Shown: positions 52,026 through 60,840, numbered from the stretch's first letter. The stretch is 64,000 nucleotides of DNA from Flavobacterium beibuense (GCF_004151245.1 NZ_JUIW01000007.1:1-64000), one strand, 5' to 3'. Notes: generated by a model from the letters alone, not told the origin. Made by a program: numbers and translations.

Positions 52026-52535
52026 TTAGTTTTTTTTAAGCTCTTCGGCAGGGATAAATTTAATGGATACCGAATTAGTACAAAAACGGTTTCCGGTAGT
52101 TTCCTTAGGTCCGTCATCAAATACGTGTCCCAGGTGTCCGCCGCAATTGGCACACATTACCTCTGTACGGTGCATGCCGTGTGTAAAGTCTTCTTTATAT
52201 ACAACCGAACCTTTTATAGCCTGGTCAAACGAAGGCCATCCGCAGTGAGAGTCAAACTTATTGTCTGATTTAAACAGAGGGTTTCCGCACGCAGCGCATA
52301 CATATACGCCATCTTCAAAAAACTCATCATATTTACCGGTGTAAGCGCGTTCGGTTCCTTTTCCGCGAAGTACCTCATATTCCTCTGGGGTAAGCTGCTC
52401 TTTCCACTGGGCATCGGTTTTGTTTACCTTAAACTGTCCTTTGGCTTCGGTTTTTGCTGTTTCTTTGTCTTTTTTTGTTTGCCCGTTGCACGCCGTTAGG
52501 GTGAACAGGATTAGTAAGGCCATTATTTTTTTCAT
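52026..52535 (-). CDS. msrB: Lipoprotein methionine-R-sulfoxide reductase
   Basis: The 169-residue protein adds a lipoprotein signal (MKKIMALLILFTLTAC, then NGQTKKDKET) to an MsrB domain with all zinc cysteines and the catalytic Cys (NRFCTNSVSIKF). It should repair oxidised periplasmic proteins, complementing the cytosolic copy encoded next. Its start overlaps the stop of the hydrolase gene by 4 bases, so translation is coupled. Confidence 0.92.
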   Translation of the reverse strand: MKKIMALLILFTLTACNGQTKKDKETAKTEAKGQFKVNKTDAQWKEQLTPEEYEVLRGKGTERAYTGKYDEFFEDGVYVCAACGNPLFKSDNKFDSHCGWPSFDQAIKGSVVYKEDFTHGMHRTEVMCANCGGHLGHVFDDGPKETTGNRFCTNSVSIKFIPAEELKKN

Positions 52536-53395
52536 GCTAGTAAGAATTGGGTTAACGTTTTGATGACCGTACTGTCTCCCAAAATTTTGCGATGTCCCAA
52601 ACCCTGCGTAATAACCAGCTGGCTATCTGCCAAATGGTTGTGAATGTGGTGTGCAGCGGTAACAGGTACATCGGTGTCGTTTTCGTCGTGAACAACCATA
52701 ACGGGTACAGTAACTGCCTGTGCTGCTATATACGCTGAATAGGTATTGATGGTTTCGCCAAACTTCTTTTCAAACAGTTTTATCATCAGGTTACCAGTAC
52801 CAATATTCATGCCTAACTGATGTATAAAATGATCCATTATATCTTTTATCACATCGCCGCTGCCTATTATAACAGCTTTTTCTACCTGTAGATCGCGTTT
52901 AATGGCATTTAGTACACTCATACCGCCCAGGGAATGCCCTATGGCAAAGGTAAACGGACCGTATACTTTTTGCAGTTCGAGTATGCAGGCAATAAACTCG
53001 GTCATGTCGCTGGTCTTTCCGGGCGACTTTCCGTGTGCAGGAGCATCAAAGCTAATGGTGCTGTATCCTTTTTTAAGCATCTTGTCTGCAATGGAGTGCA
53101 GTTGCGTTCCGCGTCCGCTCCAGCCGTGTACCAGCAGTACTTTTTTATCCGATTCACTATAGTGGTAAACCATTATCTTTTTGTTTAGTGCAGGTATGTT
53201 TATAAGCTCCTGCCTGCTTTCGGCATCCATTTTTTCTTCCCTTTTTGGTATAGGGAATTTAATTGGGGTAATAAATATTTTCATGGCAAACTTGGCCGCC
53301 ATTTTTACCGATGTGGCTTCCAGTATTTTAGCCGTAATGCGTATGGGCTTGGGTATAGCCATACTTTGGCGTTGTGAGCCGCTGTTTATAGACAT
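52532..53395 (-). CDS. Alpha/beta hydrolase
   Basis: The 287-residue protein has the nucleophile elbow GHSLGGMS (Ser near residue 158), an oxyanion-region HGWSGRGTQ, the acid in VVHDENDTDVP and the catalytic His in GLGHRKILG. SFDAPAHGKSPG precedes the elbow, as in many esterases. The substrate is unknown. It heads the operon with the two methionine sulfoxide reductases (4-base overlap). An alternative start at the ATG of MAIPKPIRIT (residue 12) is possible. Confidence 0.85.
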   Translation of the reverse strand: MSINSGSQRQSMAIPKPIRITAKILEATSVKMAAKFAMKIFITPIKFPIPKREEKMDAESRQELINIPALNKKIMVYHYSESDKKVLLVHGWSGRGTQLHSIADKMLKKGYSTISFDAPAHGKSPGKTSDMTEFIACILELQKVYGPFTFAIGHSLGGMSVLNAIKRDLQVEKAVIIGSGDVIKDIMDHFIHQLGMNIGTGNLMIKLFEKKFGETINTYSAYIAAQAVTVPVMVVHDENDTDVPVTAAHHIHNHLADSQLVITQGLGHRKILGDSTVIKTLTQFLLA

Positions 53396-53583
53396 AATGA
53401 GATGCGATTAATACCTGCAAGTTAGATATTTCTTACCTTACACTGTATTAAAATTGAATTAAAAACCACTTTTAGCCACTTTGGTATTTGGTGCTGAAAT
53501 AATAATGTTGTGATGCTCAAAACCTTCACAATATTTTAACTGACTGGTGGTATTTATTAGGAAAATTACAGGAAAATATTTAC

Positions 53584-53591
53584 TAATTTTG
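53584..53591 (+). promoter_or_regulatory. -7 promoter element of the M48 protease gene (TAATTTTG)
   Basis: An exact TAnnTTTG match lies 26 bases before the start codon. Confidence 0.55.
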
Positions 53592-53617
53592 AACTGGATA
53601 ACCAATTCTACGCGATT

Positions 53618-54433
53618 ATGAGAAAGAGTGTTTTAGTATTATCAGGTTTTATACTGATGATGTTTTTTGCGTGTACCACAAATCCTTTTACAGGTAAAAC
53701 GCAGTTTAATGCCGTATCTAACGACCAGATTTTTCCGGCAGCTTTTCAGCAGTATGACGAGTTTTTAAAGGAAAACAAGGTAATTACCGGTACAGCCGAG
53801 GCAAGAATGGTAACAACTGTAGGGCAAAAAATTGCTGCTGCTGCAGAGAAATACCTTAATGCAAACGGATATCAGGGATATCTTAAAGACTATAAATGGG
53901 AGTACCATTTAGTAGAGGATCCTTCGTTAAACGCATGGTGTATGCCGGGTGGTAAAATTGTGGTATATTCCGGTATATTGCCGGTTACTAAAACTGAGGC
54001 GGGATTAGCAACAGTATTAGGTCACGAAATATCGCACGCGTTACTTAACCACGGTGGTCAGCGTATGACGGCACAACAGGCACAACAGGTAGGTGCTGCC
54101 GTTTTAGGTGCTGCAACAACCGGAGAGAGTGAGGCTGCACAGCAAATATACATGCAGGCTTATGGTGTGGGATCAAATGTTTTAGGTGTATTGCCATTTA
54201 GCAGAAACCACGAGAGCGAAGCTGATAAATACGGACTTATACTTATGGCTATTGCAGGATACAACCCTGATGATGCCCTTGCTTTCTGGCAAAGAATGTC
54301 GGCTCAGGGCGGCGGCGGTACTCCGGAACTGCTTAGTACGCACCCAAGTGATGCTACAAGGATTGCTAACCTTCAAAAAATGATTCCCGAAGCTAAAGCT
54401 GAAGCAGCTAAGTTTGGGGTAACGTTTAAATAA
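53618..54433 (+). CDS. M48 family metalloprotease lipoprotein
   Basis: The 271-residue protein has a lipoprotein signal (lipobox MFFAC) followed by TNPFTGKTQF, typical of periplasmic M48 proteases. The zinc site is LGHEISHALLNHGGQR, with the third ligand in NHESEADKYGL. There is no PDZ or TPR domain, so it is the short LoiP/YggG-like type rather than BepA. It should degrade or process envelope proteins at the outer membrane. A terminator follows. Confidence 0.92.
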   Translation: MRKSVLVLSGFILMMFFACTTNPFTGKTQFNAVSNDQIFPAAFQQYDEFLKENKVITGTAEARMVTTVGQKIAAAAEKYLNANGYQGYLKDYKWEYHLVEDPSLNAWCMPGGKIVVYSGILPVTKTEAGLATVLGHEISHALLNHGGQRMTAQQAQQVGAAVLGAATTGESEAAQQIYMQAYGVGSNVLGVLPFSRNHESEADKYGLILMAIAGYNPDDALAFWQRMSAQGGGGTPELLSTHPSDATRIANLQKMIPEAKAEAAKFGVTFK

Positions 54434-54482
54434 GACTTAGAGATAAAAGATAAGAGATGTGAGACATCTGTTTATAATATAT

Positions 54483-54508
54483 AGCCCCGCGAAAGCGGGG
54501 CTTTTTTT
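54483..54508 (+). terminator. Terminator of the M48 protease gene
   Basis: The stem AGCCCCGC / GCGGGGCT has loop GAAA and is followed by T7. Confidence 0.9.
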
Positions 54509-54900
54509 ATTGTTCTTTTGTCATTGCGAGGAGGAACGACCCCGCTGTGCGTGGCAGGCTGTGGCAATCTGTTTTTTCCATTCCGACTGTAGCGATAGCG
54601 TAATGGAGGAATCTCATGAGTAAGAGATGTCTTTCTTCGGTTATGACAAGCTGGGTGTTAACTCTGTGACAAAACACATCTTCTTTTGTCTTGACACAAA
54701 AGAACCATCACGATGTGGCGTGACTGCGACTATGGCTCCTTAAGCTAAAAATTACTGCATTCGGCTAAACCATCCGAACTCGGCTGTCGCCTCAAACAGC
54801 GGATGCTTCTTTACGCCTCACTTGTAATTTTCTTTACGCTACAGAGCCTGATGCCATAGCTTCACTCGGTTGTACACTGTTCACTACAACTGAACACTTT
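54509..54900. repeat. Composite repeat region with 180-bp element copy 3
   Basis: The stretch 54434-54917 has no gene. After the terminator it holds a TCATTGCGAGGAGG unit (from about 54521), a 39-bp palindrome (54578-54616) and the third 180-bp element (54683-54872), which carries a short insertion near its left end. The element ends about 45 bases before the next start codon, so any promoter of that gene lies within or beside it. Confidence 0.8.
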
Positions 54901-54917
54901 TTTATTATCTTTCAGTT

Positions 54918-55484
54918 ATGAAAAAACTAATCGCCTTACATGTACTACTTTTATTCCTGTGCTGTGGAACTTCTAAAAATATAGAACAAGATACGCCAGC
55001 TCCAGAGTTTAAGGAGGTTGCGGTAAATGTAAATCCGTATATAGAAAAATTGGGCCTTGAAGATAAGGATGCTCTAGTGATTGTCATGTCTGAATCTACT
55101 GTTAGATGTATGTGTACAGAAAATAGTTTTCTGGTTATGCTTAGCGATGGCAGGATGTTTAAATATGCTACTACAGATGAGGACTATAAGGAACTTAAAA
55201 GTATGGAAGTAACAGATGCCGCCGAAAAAGAGAGACTTACAAAAACGGTAAACAGTATTAACGATATAGATACCGATACTTTTAAAAATCCTCCTGCAAG
55301 AGTTATGGTTTCAGATTGTGCTGGTTATGATTTAGAAATCTACAAAGGCACAACAGGCCAGATTTTTGATGTTTATGCTCCCGAAATGTATATAGAACAG
55401 AAACTTCCGCGTTATAAGGAAAGGAAAAAGCTTGTAAAGGTTATAGAAGTATTGGATTTTTACAATGAACTTTTTAAATATTAA
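54918..55484 (+). CDS. Small lipoprotein, unknown family (paralogue A)
   Basis: The 188-residue protein has a lipoprotein signal (KKLIALHVLLLFLCC). The mature domain shares an ordered set of motifs with the gene at 55948: NPYIEKLGLEDKDALVI, SFLVMLSDGRMFKY, VTDAAEKERL, LEIYKGTTGQ, and YAPEMYIEQ...ERKKLVK...FYNELFKY. I know no name for the family. It is flanked by repeat regions and is the first of three genes that probably form an operon. Confidence 0.75.
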   Translation: MKKLIALHVLLLFLCCGTSKNIEQDTPAPEFKEVAVNVNPYIEKLGLEDKDALVIVMSESTVRCMCTENSFLVMLSDGRMFKYATTDEDYKELKSMEVTDAAEKERLTKTVNSINDIDTDTFKNPPARVMVSDCAGYDLEIYKGTTGQIFDVYAPEMYIEQKLPRYKERKKLVKVIEVLDFYNELFKY

Positions 55485-55941
55485 GTGTTTGCTTATGGTT
55501 TTTGAAAGTAAGATAACGATAGCGGTTTGTAATGCCAATAAACTAAAGGAAAAGAAATTTGAAGAGCATTATATTTCTTTGAAAAAAACAACAGAAGGGT
55601 ATAAGGTTTCACTTGTGTATCATTTTCCTTTTGAAGTTTATCCCAACCCTCAGGTGCTTACTATCAGTAACGGAGAGGCATCTTATATAGATTCGTTATC
55701 TTATATAAAAGAAAAAACTTTTACTCTTAACGGTAACGGAATTGTGGTAAAAAAGTACAAGCTGCATGATGATATGTGGGCTTATGGCAATGTATATATA
55801 AACGATTCCCTTGGGATTATTATTGACAGACAGATAACAAAGTTTGAGGAAGTGGTTACTTTATTTGATACCGCAACTTTAACCGAATTACATACAGCTA
55901 TATTAGCCGATCACGATTTTTTTGAACTTGATATTAAATAG
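55465..55941 (+). CDS. Hypothetical protein between two paralogues
   Basis: The 158-residue frame opens at ATG 55465 and overlaps the previous gene by 20 bases; an in-frame ATG at 55495 would avoid the overlap. No clean signal peptide is seen from either start, which is odd between two exported proteins and could mean a sequence error near the start. The body is beta-rich (YKVSLVYHFPFEVYPNPQVL, YGNVYINDSLGIIID) without recognised motifs. Confidence 0.6.
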   Translation: MNFLNIKCLLMVFESKITIAVCNANKLKEKKFEEHYISLKKTTEGYKVSLVYHFPFEVYPNPQVLTISNGEASYIDSLSYIKEKTFTLNGNGIVVKKYKLHDDMWAYGNVYINDSLGIIIDRQITKFEEVVTLFDTATLTELHTAILADHDFFELDIK

Positions 55942-55947
55942 TTTGCT

Positions 55948-56913
55948 GTGAAAAAATACTTTACTCTATTCTTTTTACTACTCTGTAGTTTTTTACAGGC
56001 TCAGGATATACCGGGAGTTGAACCTTTTGAGTTTCAAAAGAGTCAGTTGCGCCAAAATCCGTATGTAGAGGAGTTGGGTTTAGACGATAAAAATGCACTT
56101 ATTATAAAAACACAGGCATATAGTCCGTGGAGTTTGGGGAAAAGTTCGAGTTACCTTGTTGTTTTAACTAATGGTAAAATGTTTAAGTATTACCGTTATA
56201 TACATACCGCATATAGCGAAGATGTACTTAAAAGCAGCGAGATTACCGATGCTGCCGAAAAAACAAAACTTCTTAAGCTTATAAACGCTACTACCCAAAT
56301 AAAAAGCGGGATGCTTAACATTACAAAAAAGGATACGGGAGAAGAACTTGTTATTTTCGATGCCGGTACCTGTAGCATAGAGATACATCAGGGTGAACTT
56401 ATGTCGGTACTTGAGAGTTATGCACCACATGAAGCTATTGAGTATGGATATCCGGGAGCAGAGGAAAGGCAAAAACTGCTGGATGCAGCAAATGGTTTTA
56501 ATTTTTATGACGACCTGTTTAGAGAAGTGATTTATATTGAGTTTAATGATAATGCTCAAAACACCAGTAAAGAACTTAAATATAATAATATTGAGTTTAG
56601 GGAAGAACCTTACATTTACGACGATAGATTTGAATTTGATACCCTAAGGAAGAAACCGCAAGAAGTAAAATATATTGATATTAAAGACAAATTGCTAAGC
56701 AAAACAGAGGCAAATAAAAGGCTTCAGTATCTTTGTGATAAAGAAACAAAAGAATATATAAAAAACAGTCAGGATAAACGCCCTATACCGCCGCCTTATT
56801 ATCCTGAAAGGTTTTTTAGTAAAGTTTACCTTTATGTAAAGACTGATGATAAAAAAGGTTTGCTTTATGAGGTTACCTGGCGTTGCAAAGCATTGAAAAC
56901 CCCTTTAGATTAA
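55948..56913 (+). CDS. Secreted protein, unknown family (paralogue A plus extra domain)
   Basis: The 321-residue protein starts at GTG 55948, 6 bases after the previous stop, and has a signal peptide (KKYFTLFFLLLCSFLQAQ). Residues 30-190 match the paralogue at 54918 (NPYVEELGLDDKNALII, SYLVVLTNGKMFKY, ITDAAEKTKL, IEIHQGELMS, YAPHEAIE). Residues 190-321 form an additional, lysine-rich domain ending in KVYLYVKTDDKKGLLYEVTW. The function is unknown. Unlike paralogue A it has no lipobox. Confidence 0.75.
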   Translation: MKKYFTLFFLLLCSFLQAQDIPGVEPFEFQKSQLRQNPYVEELGLDDKNALIIKTQAYSPWSLGKSSSYLVVLTNGKMFKYYRYIHTAYSEDVLKSSEITDAAEKTKLLKLINATTQIKSGMLNITKKDTGEELVIFDAGTCSIEIHQGELMSVLESYAPHEAIEYGYPGAEERQKLLDAANGFNFYDDLFREVIYIEFNDNAQNTSKELKYNNIEFREEPYIYDDRFEFDTLRKKPQEVKYIDIKDKLLSKTEANKRLQYLCDKETKEYIKNSQDKRPIPPPYYPERFFSKVYLYVKTDDKKGLLYEVTWRCKALKTPLD

Positions 56914-56929
56914 TGAAAAACACTTAGCG

Positions 56930-57050
56930 TTGTCATTGCGAGGAGGAACGACGTGGCAATCTGTTTTTTCCATTCCGACTGTAGCGATAGCGTAATGGAG
57001 GAATCTCAAGAGTAAGAGATGTCTCCTGCCATCGACATGACAAGTACACT
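56930..57050. repeat. Short composite repeat region
   Basis: A TCATTGCGAGGAGG unit, a 39-bp palindrome (56970-57008) and a GAGATGTCTCC...TCGACATGACA unit also seen near 25525 and 51165 fill this gap. Together with the region at 54.5 kb it brackets the three-gene cluster of unknown proteins. Confidence 0.75.
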
Positions 57051-57106
57051 GTTCACTACATACCAAAATCTAACGCTGCGATAATCCTATAATCCAAAAA
57101 ATAAGT

Positions 57107-57114
57107 TAGTTTTG
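57107..57114 (+). promoter_or_regulatory. -7 promoter element of the MFS gene (TAGTTTTG)
   Basis: An exact TAnnTTTG match lies 24 bases before the start codon. Confidence 0.55.
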
Positions 57115-57138
57115 GCAAAACAAACCAAATAATTAAGT

Positions 57139-58452
57139 ATGTCAGTACAATTACAAAAAGGCGATAAAAAGCTTCTTACAGCCTGGGCGTTTTACGATTG
57201 GGCCAACTCTGTTTACAGCCTTGTAATCGCTTCGGCGGTTTTCCCTATATTTTATGATTTACTTTTTGATAAAAGGGATAAGTATATTGCTGTTTTTGGC
57301 AGTAATGTAAAAGATACCGCATTAATGAGCTTTGTAACCGCTTTTGCCTTTTTGGTAGTGGCGTTTATTTCGCCATTGCTTTCGGGTATTGCCGATTACA
57401 GCGGAAACAAAAAAGTGTTCCTTAAGCTTTTTTGCTACTTAGGGGCGTTGTCTTGTATCGGGCTGTATTGGTTTAATCTGGATGATATTTACTGGAGCCT
57501 TGTATGCTACTTTTTCGGACTTATAGGTTTTTGGGGCAGCCTTGTGTTCTATAACTCCTACCTGCCCGATGTTGCTTATCCTGAACAACAGGACGACATT
57601 AGTGCAAAAGGATATTCGTTAGGGTATATAGGTAGTGTTATCCTTCTTGTTTTTAACCTTGTTATGGTAATGAAGCCGGGATGGTTTGGTATTGAAGGTG
57701 AAGGTAATGTAGCTGCCGAAAAAGCCATGCGTTGGTCGTTTGTATCGGTAGGAGTGTGGTGGATACTGTTTAGCCAGTACACCTATTATCATTTACCGAA
57801 AGGAAATAAAGAAAGGAATAAAGTAACCGGAGATGTTATGCTTAATGGCTTTAGGGAACTGCGTAAAGTATGGGGACAGCTAAAGCAAACCACTATGCTT
57901 AAACGTTACCTTGGAGCATTTTTTGTTTACAGTATGGCAGTACAAACCGTAATGCTTGTTGCAACTTATTTTGGAGCTAAAGAAGTACAGTGGGGTGAAG
58001 GCGGTAAACAAATGGGACTTATTGTAAGTATTCTGCTAATACAGCTTGTAGCGGTAGCGGGAGCAATGATAACATCGGCACTTTCTAAAAAATACGGAAA
58101 CATAAAAACACTTATAGGTATTAATGCCGTTTGGGCAGTAATTTGTGTGGCTGCATTTTTTGTAACGCTGCCTATACACTTTTATGTAACAGCTGGTTTT
58201 GTAGGTTTGGTAATGGGTGGTATACAATCGCTTTCAAGAAGTACCTATTCTAAAATGCTGCCTGAAACTCAGGATACAGCGTCGTTTTTCAGCTTTTATG
58301 ACGTTACCGAAAAGATAGGTATTGTAATAGGTATGGTACTTTATGGTGCTATAGACCAATATTTTGGCAGTATGCGTTATTCTGTCGTATTCCTTACATT
58401 ATTCTTTGTAATAGGTATCTTTTTACTGATGCGTGTATTAAAAAAACATTAA
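57139..58452 (+). CDS. MFS transporter, UMF1/Atg22-like
   Basis: The 437-residue protein has twelve hydrophobic helices and the UMF1-type N-terminus AWAFYDWANSVYSLVI, the motif PLLSGIADYSGNKK between helices 2 and 3, and GGIQSLSRSTYSKMLPE in the second half. UMF1/Atg22-like proteins are permeases of uncertain substrate in bacteria; amino-acid efflux is known for the yeast vacuolar homologue. The gene is monocistronic. Confidence 0.88.
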   Translation: MSVQLQKGDKKLLTAWAFYDWANSVYSLVIASAVFPIFYDLLFDKRDKYIAVFGSNVKDTALMSFVTAFAFLVVAFISPLLSGIADYSGNKKVFLKLFCYLGALSCIGLYWFNLDDIYWSLVCYFFGLIGFWGSLVFYNSYLPDVAYPEQQDDISAKGYSLGYIGSVILLVFNLVMVMKPGWFGIEGEGNVAAEKAMRWSFVSVGVWWILFSQYTYYHLPKGNKERNKVTGDVMLNGFRELRKVWGQLKQTTMLKRYLGAFFVYSMAVQTVMLVATYFGAKEVQWGEGGKQMGLIVSILLIQLVAVAGAMITSALSKKYGNIKTLIGINAVWAVICVAAFFVTLPIHFYVTAGFVGLVMGGIQSLSRSTYSKMLPETQDTASFFSFYDVTEKIGIVIGMVLYGAIDQYFGSMRYSVVFLTLFFVIGIFLLMRVLKKH

Positions 58453-58471
58453 GATATTAAAAAAAATAATT

Positions 58472-58479
58472 TATATTTG
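58472..58479 (+). promoter_or_regulatory. -7 promoter element (TATATTTG)
   Basis: An exact TAnnTTTG match lies 23 bases before the lipoprotein gene. Confidence 0.6.
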
Positions 58480-58502
58480 GACACCTAACAATCAAAAACC
58501 AA

Positions 58503-59279
58503 ATGAAGAAATTACAAAGATTATCGGCTGTAGTACTGTTTCTTTCAGTACTTAGTTTTGTTTCATGTGATACAGAACCTGTAGATCCGGTTCTTTTAGA
58601 TAATGTTAATAATCCGGAAAATCCGGGTACAAACCCTAACAATCCTACCAATCCCGGTACGAGTGATGGTAGTTATTGGCCAATGGCATTAAATAACGAG
58701 TGGGTTTTTGATGTAGAAGACGAAGGCGAAAGCCCAATGAAAATAACAAGCACCGAATCTATAGGCGGTAATACATATTATAGGGTTAATTATAGTTTTG
58801 CCAGTTCAGGTACGGGTGACCTTACCGGAGAGGCTACAAACCTATTACGTCATAATAACGGAGATTATTCGGTTAGGATAAGTGTAATTGTTCCTGATGA
58901 ACAGGGTATGCAGATTACCGTTTCACCTTATGAGTATACAATACTTAAGGATTATCTTGAACCGGGTCAAAGCTGGACACAGGATGTACAGCAAACAACG
59001 ACATACCAAATGCCGGGCATAACGATACCTCCAATGGTTATGAACTTCCACATTGAGAATATAATTCAGGAAAAAGGAATAACTGTAACGGTAAATGGTG
59101 TTAGCTATGAAAATGTAATAAAAGTAAAACAAACGCAAACCATTACCAGCAACCTTACACCGGGTATGGTGCTAACGGTTTACTACTGGTTCGCTAAAGA
59201 TGTGGGACCTATAAAATCAGAATCACAAAGCAGTAATTTTACATCAAGCAGCACGCTTGTGTCTTACACGCTTAATTAA
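58503..59279 (+). CDS. Lipoprotein, unknown family, with shared CDTEPVDPVLLDN leader
   Basis: The 258-residue protein has a lipoprotein signal with mature N-terminus CDTEPVDPVLLDN followed by a Pro/Asn-rich linker. The mature domain opens with YWPMALNNEWVFDVEDEGES and is beta-rich. The same 13-residue mature N-terminus begins the next gene's product, whose mature domain is unrelated by eye. The two are 21 bases apart and probably co-transcribed. Confidence 0.75.
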   Translation: MKKLQRLSAVVLFLSVLSFVSCDTEPVDPVLLDNVNNPENPGTNPNNPTNPGTSDGSYWPMALNNEWVFDVEDEGESPMKITSTESIGGNTYYRVNYSFASSGTGDLTGEATNLLRHNNGDYSVRISVIVPDEQGMQITVSPYEYTILKDYLEPGQSWTQDVQQTTTYQMPGITIPPMVMNFHIENIIQEKGITVTVNGVSYENVIKVKQTQTITSNLTPGMVLTVYYWFAKDVGPIKSESQSSNFTSSSTLVSYTLN

Positions 59280-59300
59280 GAATATAGAAAAAAAGAAGTT

Positions 59301-60218
59301 ATGAAAAAGATGAAAATTGTACAGGTATTTACACTTCTGTTTTTGGCCATAGGCTTTGTAGCCTGTGATACAGAACCAGTAGATCCGGTATTATTAGATA
59401 ATATTGGTAATCCGGGAACTTCACAGGGAACATTTAAAGTAGACTTTAGCGGTCAGACTTATGAAGCTACAGCTATAACAGCTGTTATTAACGATGGGAT
59501 GCTTGCTATTAGCGGATACAGAGGCAGCGGTGGAAACACTGAGCAAATTGCCTTTTTAGTTCCGAATCCGGAAGTTGGTTCTTTTAGCGGAGACGATCTA
59601 TTAATGTACTACCAACCGGCAGGTGAAGAGTACCAATATATCAATTTTAACCTTGAGCAGGTTTCAGGCTCTGTAAATATTACAAGTATCGATACGGCAA
59701 ACCATACGGTTTCGGGTACTTTTAGTTTTACAGGATGGTGGAGTAACGACGAGGAGGAAGTTGCACCAATTGAATTTACAAACGGTTCGTTTACCAATGT
59801 TACTTATCAGGGTACTATGCCTGGTGGTGGCGAAACAGGAGATGATATTTTAACTGCTGTTTTAGACGGTACAAACTTTCCTGTAGCTAATGTTGCTGTG
59901 GCAGTTGCTGATGGTGGTTTAGGTGAAACAATAAGCATAAACGGACTTGATGCTAACCAAAATAAAGTTATTGTAAGTATGAAGGCTTCTTTAAATCCGG
60001 GAACATACAATATTACAGGTAATATACTTGAAGATGTTGTAGGAGGAAGATATACCACTACATCACCTGAGGCTATGTATATGGCTACGACAGGAAGTGT
60101 AACCATAAACAGTAAAACAGAAACAAGAATAGCAGGTACATTTGCCTTTACTGCTACAGGTAGTGAGGGAACCGTAACGGTTACAGAAGGTACTTTTGAT
60201 GTGGATTACAGTTTCTAA
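59301..60218 (+). CDS. Lipoprotein with two DUF6252-like domains
   Basis: The 305-residue protein has the same CDTEPVDPVLLDN leader and two similar beta-rich domains (about 50-165 and 175-305). Each has a start of the type FKVDFSGQTYEATAITAVIN / LTAVLDGTNFPVANVAVAVA, a central hydrophobic glycine strand (AISGY / SINGL), a PEVGSFSG / NPGTYNITG turn and a terminal VSGTFSF / IAGTFAFTATG strand. This matches the DUF6252 pattern of Bacteroidetes lipoproteins. The function is unknown. Confidence 0.75.
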   Translation: MKKMKIVQVFTLLFLAIGFVACDTEPVDPVLLDNIGNPGTSQGTFKVDFSGQTYEATAITAVINDGMLAISGYRGSGGNTEQIAFLVPNPEVGSFSGDDLLMYYQPAGEEYQYINFNLEQVSGSVNITSIDTANHTVSGTFSFTGWWSNDEEEVAPIEFTNGSFTNVTYQGTMPGGGETGDDILTAVLDGTNFPVANVAVAVADGGLGETISINGLDANQNKVIVSMKASLNPGTYNITGNILEDVVGGRYTTTSPEAMYMATTGSVTINSKTETRIAGTFAFTATGSEGTVTVTEGTFDVDYSF

Positions 60219-60260
60219 AATTTTAGTTTCGAACTACTAACTCAAACTACTATATCTACC

Positions 60261-60290
60261 GGAACGCCCCGCTTTTGTGGGGCGTTTCAA
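60261..60290 (+). terminator. Terminator after the two-lipoprotein operon
   Basis: The stem GGAACGCCCC / GGGGCGTTTC has a 6-8 base loop and is followed by a T-rich tail. Confidence 0.75.
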
Positions 60291-60299
60291 TTTTAAATT

Positions 60300-60764
60300 A
60301 TGAGAAGAATAAACACTTTACTTTTAGCTGTCCTTTCGGTATTTTTTTGTTTAGTTTCCTGTAACAGCGATGATAACAATGATGTGCTTACGGCACCATA
60401 CATAAGGTTTGTAAGGCCGGATATAACTGTCGCAAACACCACAAACCCTACAGCGGTTATAAAAAACGACGGGAGGATTGAAATAAAATTCAGTTCAGAT
60501 GTATTTACGTTTTTGGTCACTTTCTCTTATAACGGAGAAGGTACTTATACCGATTCCTTATATTTTGTCCATTCGGATACAGGTGTCCCAATCTATTTTT
60601 CAGGTTATTCAGGTTCAGGTTATGTAACCATTTCTGAGGTTAATATGGATGATTTGACAATAACGGGTACTTTTGAACTCTCCGGAGGCTATTCTTATTC
60701 GGTTTATCCTAATCTTACCCTTAAACAAGGTGAATTTGTTCAGGTTCCTTTGATTATAGAGTAA
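60300..60764 (+). CDS. Small lipoprotein of unknown function
   Basis: The 154-residue protein has a lipoprotein signal (lipobox CLVSC followed by NSDDNND) and a beta-rich mature part (GRIEIKFSSDVFTFLVTFSY, YSGSGYVTISEVNMDDLTIT). I recognise no family. It starts only about ten bases after the preceding terminator, so it relies on read-through or on a promoter overlapping that hairpin. Confidence 0.7.
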   Translation: MRRINTLLLAVLSVFFCLVSCNSDDNNDVLTAPYIRFVRPDITVANTTNPTAVIKNDGRIEIKFSSDVFTFLVTFSYNGEGTYTDSLYFVHSDTGVPIYFSGYSGSGYVTISEVNMDDLTITGTFELSGGYSYSVYPNLTLKQGEFVQVPLIIE

Positions 60765-60815
60765 TAAAGGATGATGGGTAAAGAATAAAATTTACAACTA
60801 ATATAAACTACTATT

Positions 60816-60840
60816 ATCCGCCTTTTAGGCGGATTTTTTT
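60816..60840 (+). terminator. Terminator before lon
   Basis: The stem ATCCGCC / GGCGGAT has a 5-6 base loop and is followed by T7. Confidence 0.85.

Noticed and set aside
51019..57050. Clusters of near-identical short repeats as a possible CRISPR array
   Set aside because: The repeats are irregularly spaced, of different families, separated by genes, and no cas gene is present.
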